Positions 1 through 8,371 of a stretch of DNA of 64,000 nucleotides are shown in pieces. Each line of letters opens with the position of its first letter. Position 1 is the stretch's first letter. Made by a program: the position numbers and the translations under genes. The stretch spans positions 1 through 64,000 of the forward strand of contig NW_027184063.1 of the NCBI RefSeq assembly GCF_041296385.1, written 5' to 3'. The notes beneath the pieces were generated by a model. It was not told the origin of the DNA and did no database searches. It was given only the letters and a program-made list of their open reading frames with translations. Source of the stretch: Aphelocoma coerulescens (Eukaryota > Chordata > Aves > Passeriformes > Corvidae).

Positions 1-1086
1 ATTTCCAGAGGTTTATGAGAATGTGGTGAAACTTGTTTTTTCCTTTTGCCTGTATGTGTAAGTAATGAGCTGTATATTATCTATGCATCTTAAAAGAAAT
101 TTCCAGTTAGCAGGAAGTTGAAGGGATTACTTTGATATCATTGCAGTGCTCCAAGCAGTGTCCCACTAATGTCACCCTTGAAAACTGGAATGTGAAGGAC
201 CAACAGCTTGCTCATCTTCATGCCTGGGTCCCTTTGTTGCATGCATGGCAGTGCTGTTAAATTTGTTTCTTCCAGAATTAAAAAAAAAAAAAAAATTGGA
301 GGATTGTTGGGGGTGTGTATTGGATTAACTTTTGTCCTGATATTTCCTATTTATTGCTACTCTGTGGTCAATGTCACCGCTCAAGTTTGAAGATCCCCTC
401 TCAAATCTCTGTAGTATGCTGGGAATTTCAAATATAGAAGTGTCAATATTTGCAAAAGATTGGGTTAACTAAAATCGAATGGGAAAACACAGCCAAAGCT
501 TCCGGTAATTACTTGGAGCAGTAACCAAGTTGTTTGGTTGGATGATTGTAGGAAGAAAAGTTACAAATGCTCCCTTGAGGAGGGCACAAGAGGCTGAGCA
601 ACTCCCAGACTGCCTTAGATCTGCCTAAGGAAAAGAATCCATGCCAGTGCTGTGGTGTATAACCATTGTGGATTGTCAGCATTCCATTTCCGGATGGAAT
701 GGAGTGGGGAGAGGGGAACTTGCAATACCTCTGGGAAGGGAGGATGCCTTCCCACCTGGGAAAGCTCTGTCACAAATGGCATTTCTGAGCTCAGGGCTCC
801 ATCTCTGCAGCATAAGGGTGGTTGCAAAGGAATGGGATTGCTCGGTTCCAGTTTCACTCTGACCGTGAGAATGTCAACAGGAGAATGTGCTGTTGCCTCG
901 TGGTGGCAGCCAAACTATTTGCTGCTCTTCCTTAGCAGTCTGAGGTTCTGATCATGTGTTAACCGAGAGCTGCACTGCCTCAATTGGTTCTATTCAATAA
1001 TGCAGAGCCTTCACTCAAGGTTAGAAGTGATGTGCAGTTGAAGATAAAACTGTAATAGCATCTTTTTTCTGCTTTATTTCCTACAG
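1..1086. other. Single-copy AT-rich flank, intron-like
   Basis: No gene, RNA gene or recognisable transposon is visible. There is a run of A's at about 280-294. At the left edge, positions 7-8 (AG, after ATTTCC) and the GTAAGTA at 58-64 could bracket a small exon (9-57) with one open frame. That frame does not join in phase to the open frame of the exon-like block at 1087, so I do not call it. The right end of this stretch is a pyrimidine-rich tract leading into the acceptor at 1086. Confidence 0.5.
680..701. repeat. Perfect 8-bp inverted repeat
   Basis: CATTCCAT at 680-687 is the exact reverse complement of ATGGAATG at 694-701, with the 6-bp loop TTCCGG, itself partly self-complementary. 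It could form a small cruciform or RNA hairpin. One such hairpin in 1 kb of AT-rich DNA may be chance. Confidence 0.4.
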
Positions 1087-1172
1087 GGTAAAGTCTCAAT
1101 GTGTGTATCAAATCAAAAGCTGGCTTTACTTTTAGATGATGGATACAGATCTATGTTATGGCTAGTGGGCAG
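1087..1172 (+). other. Putative internal coding exon of an unidentified gene
   Basis: An 86-bp block is flanked by a strong 3' splice site (a T-rich tract ending TTTCCTACAG at 1086) and a plausible donor (GGGCAG followed by GTAATG at 1173). Read from its first base the block is open throughout (28 codons plus two bases), starting Gly-Lys-Val-Ser-Met-Cys and containing Leu-Leu-Leu-Asp-Asp-Gly-Tyr. The other two forward frames contain stops. I do not recognise the peptide. No second exon that joins in phase is visible, so it could be one exon of a gene with large introns, a remnant, or chance. Confidence 0.35.
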
Positions 1173-1772
1173 GTAATGAAACTATTTATTTTAAATGATG
1201 CTATCCAAACTTGAAAAATATATTTTCCATTAAAAATGCAAAAAATTTTTGCCGTCCGAGGAAATGTAAAACGTGTGTTTTATCATCTTCCTGTAGTATA
1301 AATCAAACCAACAAAAACTATCTAGTAAGTGTCTGTTGCACCAGCTACATCTCTATAAAGTAGCCTGGAAAGATTGGAGAATCAGTACAAGAATAAACCA
1401 AAGGAAAGTCTTCTGAGAAGAGGGAGTGAAAACAGGAAACAATGAGTTCCGAAGGGAAAAGTATAAAAGAGAGAAACAATTGCCAATGTTTTTGCAAAAA
1501 TAAAAGAAGGACAAAGATGTGTGGTTACATCTTGTAGCTAGAGGATCTTGAGAATTGTATTGTATATTTTAAAATTCTAATCTGGACAGAGACAATGTGT
1601 AATCCAGGTTATGAACTAATAAGAGTTGTAAGAGTTATGAGGCATAGTCACGATAAAAGTTGTGAGAATGAGCTGAAACAAACTCTGTGTCCACTGTAAA
1701 AGAGTTCCAGAAGAGATGATGAACTCATGGCTGGCATAGAGCAGTCGAGTTACGAAGCCTTTCTTGTTTCAG
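1173..1772. other. Intron-like or intergenic stretch
   Basis: AT-rich sequence with no long open frame and no recognised repeat. It ends in a good acceptor-like tract (CCTTTCTTGTTTCAG, 1758-1772) directly before the first coding-like module, so it may be the intron preceding that module. Confidence 0.45.
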
Positions 1773-2101
1773 CAGGATAGAGAAAAGAGGAGGCCTCCAG
1801 TAAGGCGCTCCCAGAAGCCAGAGGCAGAGCAGCGATTGTCCTGGAGCTGCCAGTTCCCTGACCGAGGTTCCAAGAAGGATGGGGCGGTACCAGAGGAGAA
1901 GACTTTGGGTGTGGTGCTGGACAAAAGCCTCCAGCAGCAAAGGCAGATGTACCCATCTGCAGGGCACTTAGAGCCATCAGCAATGGAGAAGAAGGATGAG
2001 GATGAATTGCACAGGTCGGATCCTCCTGGCAGGAGATTTGACCATAGCCAGTACCCTGTGAGAGCTGCAGGACTGGAGACAGAGGAAGCCCTTTGGACAG
2101 G
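1773..2101 (+). pseudogene. Coding-like tandem module, copy 1 (degenerate)
   Basis: After the acceptor ending at 1772 the frame is open to the stop at about 2153. It is rich in Gln, Glu, Lys and Arg and carries the core LDKSLQQQRQM, followed by an acidic stretch ending DEDEL. Copy 3 reads closely related residues in its corresponding frame (ILQQERQM then DEEDL), which suggests a shared coding ancestor with coiled-coil character. The DNA from 1845 to 2101 aligns with 2252-2517 (copy 2) and with 3049-3225 (start of copy 3). No ATG opens this frame, so it would have to be an internal exon. Frame changes between copies point to decay. The family was not recognised. Confidence 0.45.
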
Positions 2102-2523
2102 ACTGGCTGCTCCCTCAGAGCCGCAGCTCTCAGCAGAAGCGGCTCATTGCTGAGGATGCACCTGGCCAGGAAGAGGCTTGCAGAGGAGTAGGAGTCCAGC
2201 TCATTGCAGTCAGGGAATGGCTGAGGGATGTTTGCCAGCAGCAACTTTGCTGGAGGTGCCAGTTCCAGTCCGTGACTTGCAGGATGCTGTGGCGCTGCCA
2301 TAGGAGAAGGCCTTTGGCCAACTCCATGGTGCTAGAGAAGGTCCTCGCGCAGCAAAGGCAGGTGTTTGCAGCTGCAGGGAATTCCCTGATGTCAGCAGTG
2401 GAGGAGCAGAATGAGGAGGATCTCCACACTTGGGATACTTGTGGCAGGAGCCTCCATCCTTGCCAGAGGCCCGGTGAGAACTGCCGGAGCACAGACGGAG
2501 GAAGGCCTTTGGACAGGTGCAAG
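2102..2523 (+). pseudogene. Coding-like tandem module, copy 2 (frameshifted)
   Basis: One frame is open from 2062 to 2643. It includes KKRL-like and AEDA.GQE residues near 2137-2170, then AQQRQVFAAAGNSL and SAVEEQNEEDL near 2350-2420. The second part matches copy 3 closely (AAAGNSL, SAVEEQDEEDL). Between about 2265 and 2310 the frame homologous to copies 1 and 3 is broken by a TAG and a shift, so the ancestral reading is not intact. The copy ends at a strong donor-like site: CAAG at 2520-2523, then GTAAGA. It is most likely a decayed member of a duplicated gene segment. Confidence 0.45.
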
Positions 2524-2890
2524 GTAAGAATGATGCATGGTCCCCAGTCGTGGTGTGAGCAGGAACATTTCTTCCAAGCATCTCTGGCTTTTAGAATAGT
2601 TTCACTCTCAGGTTTGAATAGCATGAGCCTGGAAAGCCAATAGTCTAAATGTTCAGATGTCTGCTACCCAATAGTAGACATGAACTCAAGTCTCTCCTAG
2701 CAACATCAGGCTTTTTCCCTAAGCCAAGTGCTGGGAGGGGAATTTCTTCTGCAAAACTCCTGTGCTTCTGCTGCTTGTTCCATTTTAGAAAGTTTCTCCA
2801 TCGGCCCTGCCTTGATTGAATAGTCCTTTCTCTTCTAACTAGAAGCTGCAGGTTCTCTTCTTACAAGTTGTCTTTGTTTTGTTTGCCCAG
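2524..2890 (+). other. GT...AG insertion between module copies (intron-like)
   Basis: This 367-bp stretch begins GTAAGA and ends with a long T-rich tract and TTTGCCCAG, both good matches to splice consensus. At the equivalent place between copies 1 and 2 the sequence runs straight through (around 2102-2140). Removing this stretch would join the open frame of copy 2 in phase 0 to an open frame in copy 3 (LLPQ...KKRLVAEDADGQE), which matches LLPQ...KRLIAEDAPGQE in copy 2. It is therefore a good intron candidate, lost or never present at the other junction. Confidence 0.45.
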
Positions 2891-3225
2891 AGACAGGAGT
2901 CCCTGCTCCCCCAGAGGCACGGCGATGTAAAGAAGCGGCTCGTGGCTGAGGATGCAGATGGGCAGGAAAGGGCTGGAAGTAAGAACTGGAGCCAGGCCGT
3001 GTCCAAGAAGATTTCCCCAGAGAAAAGCATCCCAGCAGCAAGTGACCTGGAGGTGCCAGTTGCCAGTCCATGACTCCAAGGATGCTGCGGCGCTGCCAAA
3101 GGTGAAGAGCCTGAGAGAGCTGCCAGACCAGATCCTGCAGCAGGAAAGGCAGATGTTGGCAGCTGCAGGGAATTCCCTGACATCAGCAGTGGAGGAGCAG
3201 GATGAGGAAGATCTCATCTCCACCC
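2891..3225 (+). pseudogene. Coding-like tandem module, copy 3 (cut off by microsatellite)
   Basis: The block starts after the acceptor at 2890. Its first open frame holds KKRLVAEDADGQE and stops at 3071-3073. A second frame from about 3045 carries SLRELPDQILQQERQM, AAAGNSLTSAVEEQ and DEEDL, matching copies 1 and 2. A donor-like GTAAGA near 2980 could separate the two parts. Homology to copies 1 and 2 ends at about 3225, where the pyrimidine microsatellite begins, so the module is truncated on its right side. Product unknown. Confidence 0.45.
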
Positions 3226-3230
3226 TTAAC

Positions 3231-3633
3231 CCTCCTCCTCCTCGTCCTCCAGCACCTCGTCCACCGCCTCCTCCTCCTCATCCTCCTCCTCATCCTGCTC
3301 CTCCTTGTCCTCCTCCTTGTCCTCCTCCTAATCCTCATCCACCTCCTCCTCGTCCTCCTCATTCTCCTCGTCCTCCTCATTCTCCTCGTCCTCCTCCTCG
3401 TCCTCCTCGTCCTCCTCGTCCTCCTCGTCCTCCTCGTCCTCCTCGTCCTCCTCGTCCTCCTCGTCCTCCTCCTCCTCCTCCTCCTCCTCCTCGTCCTCCT
3501 CGTCCTCCTTGTCCTCGTCCTCCTTGTCCTCGTCCTCCTCGTCCTCCTCCTCCTCCTCGTCCTCGTCCTCCTCCTCCTCCTCGTCCTCGTCCTCCTCCTC
3601 GTCCTCCGCCACCTCCTCCTCCTCCTTGTCCTC
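3231..3633. repeat. Pyrimidine microsatellite (CCTCCTCGT and variants)
   Basis: About 400 bp of almost pure CCT, CGT, CAT and TGT triplets. Nearly all of it is pyrimidine on this strand apart from single G or A bases. Because it is a triplet repeat, all six frames stay open and spell low-complexity peptides (Pro/Arg or Leu/Val on plus, Glu/Asp or Gly/Arg on minus). These should not be taken for genes. Long polypurine/polypyrimidine tracts like this can form triplex DNA. The tract lies between the truncated module copy 3 and the LTR. Confidence 0.9.
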
Positions 3634-3687
3634 TGCGAAGGATGAGGGAAGATGCGGACAATCAATATGATTGGTAGGCAAGCTTCG

Positions 3688-3693
3688 TTTATT
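3688..3693 (-). terminator. LTR poly(A) signal
   Basis: AATAAA on the minus strand, just downstream of the LTR TATA box, as expected for an LTR with a short R region. A second AATAAA (3724-3729) lies upstream of the TATA box, inside U3. Confidence 0.6.
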
Positions 3694-3710
3694 AGTGATT
3701 CAGCGGTTAC

Positions 3711-3717
3711 ATTTATA
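3711..3717 (-). promoter_or_regulatory. LTR TATA box
   Basis: TATAAAT on the minus strand in the position expected for the U3 promoter. Transcription from it would run leftward, through the microsatellite and away from the satellite array. Confidence 0.55.
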
Positions 3718-3906
3718 GCCGGCTTTATTAGCTAATCATAGTTGTCTTTAGTTGATTGGATAATTCTTAAATGTTAAATTTTCTTAGCTCTGCCCAGCTG
3801 TGGTTAGGGCTGTAACTCACATCTGTGTTTAACTAACCGCAAGATCGTATCATTGTCTAGCAGGCAGGCTCACGGTCCTGCTGACCATGATCATTCTTGT
3901 GGTTAG

Positions 3907-3934
3907 CTGCCGAGCTTGCAGCAGCTCTCGGCAG
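3907..3934. repeat. Hairpin inside LTR U3
   Basis: CTGCCGAG (3907-3914) and CTCGGCAG (3927-3934) are perfect reverse complements separated by a 12-bp loop. Confidence 0.5.
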
Positions 3935-3977
3935 TTCTTAGGTTTCATGTCCTCTTTATTGCAGCCATCCTTCCACA

Positions 3978-6181
3978 CGCTGTGTCAAAATGGCCGCTGG
4001 CTTCCACGAGCCCCCGCAGTGTCCCAGTGGGCCCGTGGCTTTAGGAGTGGGTGGCTGGGAGTTGGTGCCCCACCAGCAGCTGGGGGAGAAGCAGCAGGGA
4101 CTGTGTGAGGACAGTGCCATGGCCACTTGTGTGGCCACTGGTGTCTCTGTGCCAGGCACAGCCGTGGTGTGTAACACCGGCTCCGGGTCCTTTGGCTGTG
4201 CAGGTGGCAGTCACGGCCTGGAGCAGGGCTGCTCCCGGGGGACAGCCTGGGGCAGGAGGCTGCTGGAGATTCATTCCCCACACGCTGCAGCTCCTTGTCA
4301 TGAGGTGCTCGGAGTGATTGGAAAGGCTGTTGGCAGCAGGCAGTTCTCTGGGTTCGAGCTGTGGAGCTGTCAGCGGGAATGCAAAGGCCAAGCTGGTGAG
4401 CCTTTTGTCCTGGTGCCTTTAGTGTGTGAGCAGTCCCTGGTGCCGTTGTCTTTGGATCCTGAGTGTGGGAGAGGCAAGGCTTAGGATGGTGCGTAGAGCT
4501 GAGAAGGAAAGTGCCGAGAGCAGCGTGTGTGCTGCTGCTTTGAGGGGTGCAGTTGAAGTTGTAGGCAGCAAGAGCTTTCTCAGCTGGCCCTTTTGTGAGC
4601 TCTGCTTTTGCCAGATGACTTCCATCTTACCCTCTTACCATCTTAGCCTCTCATTTTTGCATATCCCAAACCCCCTTCCAAACATCCAGCAGCTGCTTGT
4701 AAAGAAGAAGTCCTAGAACAAAAAGCCAGTGCTGCCTTTCATAGCCCCTTTGCTGTCTATGAAGTAGAGGAAAGAAGCTAGTGAGACGCACTTTCTTTCT
4801 CAACTCCATAGAGCGCATCCTTCTCTCAAGGTGGCAGAGTCCTTGGCGGAAGTGAAGCATCTGCAGCTGCAGTTCAGACTGAGAGATGTGCCAGGACAGG
4901 AAACATTTGCTGACCTTCCCTGTTCCCTGTGCAACATGATTCTCGCATCCCAGTCACTTTCACACACCTTCGGTACCCCTGAGTCCAAGCAGCTAAAGCT
5001 CACAGAGACAGAAGTGTCAGGAAGGAAAACATTCAAAAAGACCCCCTTCTCTTATCAGCATATAAATTGTGCACAACAGGCTGCGGCACCGAACCTTCCT
5101 TCTCAGATAGACATGCCATCACACTTTTCACTCTTGCAGCTCGGTTGAAAAGCTCCACCAGCTGCTCCTGCAATAGCAAAAGGTTCTAGAAGTGAAAGCC
5201 AGTTTGGGGCTGCACCTTCTCCTTGCCGCATGTAAGCCACACCAAACTCCCTGATGCACTCTGTCCTCCCCTTCTCAAAGGAGTAGACGGTGGCATCAGG
5301 ACACACCTGTGTCCCAGCAGCTGGGTGCCCAGCCGGGAGCAGGAGCATGGTTGGGGCTGCTCCCAAAGTTGCCCCGCCCCAATGCCAGAGCCAGACATAT
5401 GCTGAGGGGGGGCTGGATCAGGCTTTATTGTCCAGCTGCATGCCAGGAGTGAGCACAAAATCTACCTGCATTCTCTGCAGCATGCCATCCTGGAGCAGAG
5501 CCATTGCCAAAGGAAGCCGTGAGCCCGTGCCAAGCCAGTGCCGGAGTGGGATCCTAGCAGCACCTGTGGAAGCCGGGAGAGAGGAGCCCACCTGGAGCAG
5601 GTTCGTGCAGGATTAATCATCCCGTGGCTTCCCACCAGGGTCCTGTTGCTTCCAAAAGGCCCCACAGTGTCACTGTGGCCCCTCGGTTCCACCAGGTTCC
5701 ATAGCGTCACTGTGGTGCCCAGGGTTCCGTCAGCTTCGCCAGCATCCCCACAGTCTCCAGGGCTCCCCGAGCTTCTGTGGTGTCACAGTGGAGGCAGGGT
5801 TGCATCAGGTTCCATAGCATCAGCACGGTCTCCAGGGCTCCCAGAGCTTCTGTGGTGTCACAGAGGAGGCAGGGTTGCATCAGGTTCCATAGCATCAGCA
5901 CGGTCTCCAGGGCTCCCAGAGGTTCTGTGGTGTCACAGAGGAGGCAGGGTTGCATCAGGTTCCATAGCATCACCACGGTCTCCAGGGCTCCAAGAGCTTC
6001 TGTGGTGTCACAGAGGAGGCAGGGTTGCATCAGGTTCCATAGCATCACCACGGTCTCCAGGGCTCCCCTGAGCTTCTGTGGTGGTGTCACAGAGGAGCCA
6101 GGCTTCCTTGTAGTTCCCCAGCATCACAAAGGCTCTCCTGGGAGCCACGGGTCACAAAGCACCGTGGGCTCTGTGCAGCCC
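3978..6181 (+). repeat. Unit 0: diverged edge unit, 2,204 bp
   Basis: This is the left-most and most divergent unit. Its first 0.4 kb differs from all others: CCCCACCAGCAG where others have CCAGCGGC, GAGGACAGTGCC, an extra CACGCTGCAG-like segment near 4280-4290, and GTTCGAGC where others have GTTCAAGC. From about 4490 it is ordinary class A. Minisatellite: four copies, 5761-6060. Confidence 0.95.
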
Positions 6182-8371
6182 CGCTGTGTCACAATGGCCG
6201 TTGGCTTCCACGAGCCCCCGCAGTGTCCCAGTGGGCCCCGTGGCTTTAGGAGTGGGTGGCTGGGAGTTGGTGCCAGCGGCTGGGGGAGCAGCAGCAGGGA
6301 CTGTGTGTGGACAGTCATGGCCACTTGTGTGGCCACTGGTGTCTCTGTGCCAGGCACAGCCGTGGTGTGTAACACCGGCTCCGGGTCCTTTGGCTGTGCA
6401 GGTGGCAGTCACGGCCTGGAGCAGGGCTGCTCCCGGGGGACAGCCTGGGGCAGGAGGCTGCTGGAGATTCATTCCCCACACTCCTTGTCATGAGGTGCTC
6501 AGAGTGATTGGAAAGGCTGTTGGCAGCAGGCAGTTCTCTGGGTTCAAGCTGTGGAGCTGTCAGCGGGAATGCAAAGGCCAAGCTGGTGAGCCTTTTGTCC
6601 TGGTGCCTTTAGTGTGTGAGCAGTCCCTGGTGCCGTTGTCTTTGGATCCTGAGTGTGGGAGAGGCAAGGCTTAGGATGGTGCGTAGAGCTGAGAAGGAAA
6701 GTGCCGAGAGCAGCGTGTGTGCTGCTGCTTTGAGGGGTGCAGTTGAAGTTGTAGGCAGCAAGAGCTTTCTCAGCTGGCCCTTTTGTGAGCTCTGCTTTTG
6801 CCAGATGACTTCCATCTTACCCTCTTACCATCTTAGCCTCTCATTTTTGCATATCCCAAACCCCCTTCCAAACATCCAGCAGCTGCTTGTAAAGAAGAAA
6901 TCCTAGAACAAAAAGCCAGTGCTGCCTTTCATAGCCCCTTTGCTGTCTATGAAGTAGAGGAAAGAAGCTAGTGAGACGCACTTTCTTTCTCAACTCCATA
7001 GAGCGCATCCTTCTCTCAAGGTGGCAGAGTCCTTGGCGGAAGTGAAGCATCTGCAGCTGCAGTTCAGACTGAGAGATGTGCCAGGACAGGAAACATTTGC
7101 TGACCTTCCCTGTTCCCTGTGCAACATGATTCTCGCATCCCAGTCACTTTCACACACCTTCGGTACCCCTGAGTCCAAGCAGCTAAAGCTCACAGAGACA
7201 GAAGTGTCAGGAAGGAAAACATTCAAAAAGACCCCCTTCTCTTATCAGCATATAAATTGTGCACAACAGGCTGTGGCACCGAACCTTCCTTCTCAGATAG
7301 ACATGCCATCACACTTTTCACTCTTGCAGCTCGGTTGAAAAGCTCCACCAGCTGCTCCTGCAATAGCAAAAGGTTCTAGAAGTGAAAGCCAGTTTGGGGC
7401 TGCACCTTCTCCTTGCCGCATGTAAGCCACACCAAACTCCCTGATGCACTCTGTCCTCCCCTTCTCAAAGGAGTAGACGGTGGCATCAGGACACACCTGT
7501 GTCCCAGCAGCTGGGTGCCCAGCCGGGAGCAGGAGCATGGTTGGGGCTGCTCCCAAAGTTGCCCCGCCCCAATGCCAGAGCCAGACATATGCTGAGGGGG
7601 GGCTGGATCAGGCTTTATTGTCCAGCTGCATGCCAGGAGTGAGCACAAAATCTACCTGCATTCTCTGAAGCATGCCATCCTGGAGCAGAGCCATTGCCAA
7701 AGGAAGCCGTGAGCCCGTGCCAAGCCAGTGCCGGAGTGGGATCCTAGCAGCACCTGTGGAAGCCGGGAGAGAGGAGCCCACCTGGAGCAGGTTCGTGCAG
7801 GATTAATCATCCCGTGGCTTCCCACCAGGGTCCTGTTGCTTCCAAAAGGCCCCACAGTGTCACTGTGGCCCCTCGGTTCCACCAGGTTCCATAGCGTCAC
7901 TGTGGTGCCCAGGGTTCCGTCAGCTTCGCCAGCATCCCCACAGTCTCCAGGGCTCCCCGAGCTTCTGTGGTGTCACAGTGGAGGCAGGGTTGCATCAGGT
8001 TCCATAGCATCAGCACGGTCTCCAGGGCTCCCAGAGCTTCTGTGGTGTCACAGAGGAGGCAGGGTTGCATCAGGTTCCATAGCATCAGCACGGTCTCCAG
8101 GGCTCCCAGAGGTTCTGTGGTGTCACAGAGGAGGCAGGGTTGCATCAGGTTCCATAGCATCACCACGGTCTCCAGGGCTCCAAGAGCTTCTGTGGTGTCA
8201 CAGAGGAGGCAGGGTTGCATCAGGTTCCATAGCATCAGCACGGTCTCCAGGGCTCCCCTGAGCTTCTGTGGTGGTGTCACAGAGGAGCCAGGCTTCCTTG
8301 TAGTTCCCCAGCATCACAAAGGCTCTCCTGGGAGCCACGGGTCACAAAGCACCGTGGGCTCTGTGCAGCCC
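6182..8371 (+). repeat. Unit 1: class A, 2,190 bp
   Basis: Class A throughout. It shares with unit 2 the private variants A at 6900 (AAGAAATCC) and T at 7274 (CTGTGGCACC). Minisatellite: four copies, 7951-8250. Confidence 0.95.

Larger units (their letters stand above)
3634..3977 (-). mobile_element. Solo LTR of an avian alpharetrovirus-like/ERVK element
   Basis: The 344-bp element has TG...CA ends and imperfect terminal inverted repeats (TGCGAAGGAT at 3634-3643; ATCCTTCCACA at 3967-3977). On the minus strand a TATAAAT box (3711-3717) is followed about 18 bp later by AATAAA (3688-3693), leaving a very short R region. That order, spacing and total length resemble avian sarcoma/leukosis-type LTRs. 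An imperfect palindrome follows the poly(A) signal (around 3660-3675). No gag, pol or env remains next to it. The flanks (GTCCTC on the left, CGCTGT on the right) show no target-site duplication, so at least one side was rearranged. The family assignment is inferred from architecture, not from a database match. Confidence 0.7.

Noticed and set aside
1..3230. CR1 LINE or other common avian retroposon, tRNA or rRNA genes
   Set aside because: No CR1 3' end signature, tRNA boxes or rRNA sequence could be recognised by eye.
3231..3633. Telomeric or interstitial telomere repeat
   Set aside because: Triplets are CCT/CGT; no TTAGGG or CCCTAA runs are present.
2952..3681. Pro/Arg-rich plus frame and Glu/Asp-rich minus frame
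   Set aside because: Most of their length is translated microsatellite; low-complexity peptides from a triplet repeat are not evidence of a gene.
5761..6060. CRISPR-like regular repeats
   Set aside because: The 75-bp copies are directly adjacent with no unique spacers, in a eukaryotic context: a minisatellite.
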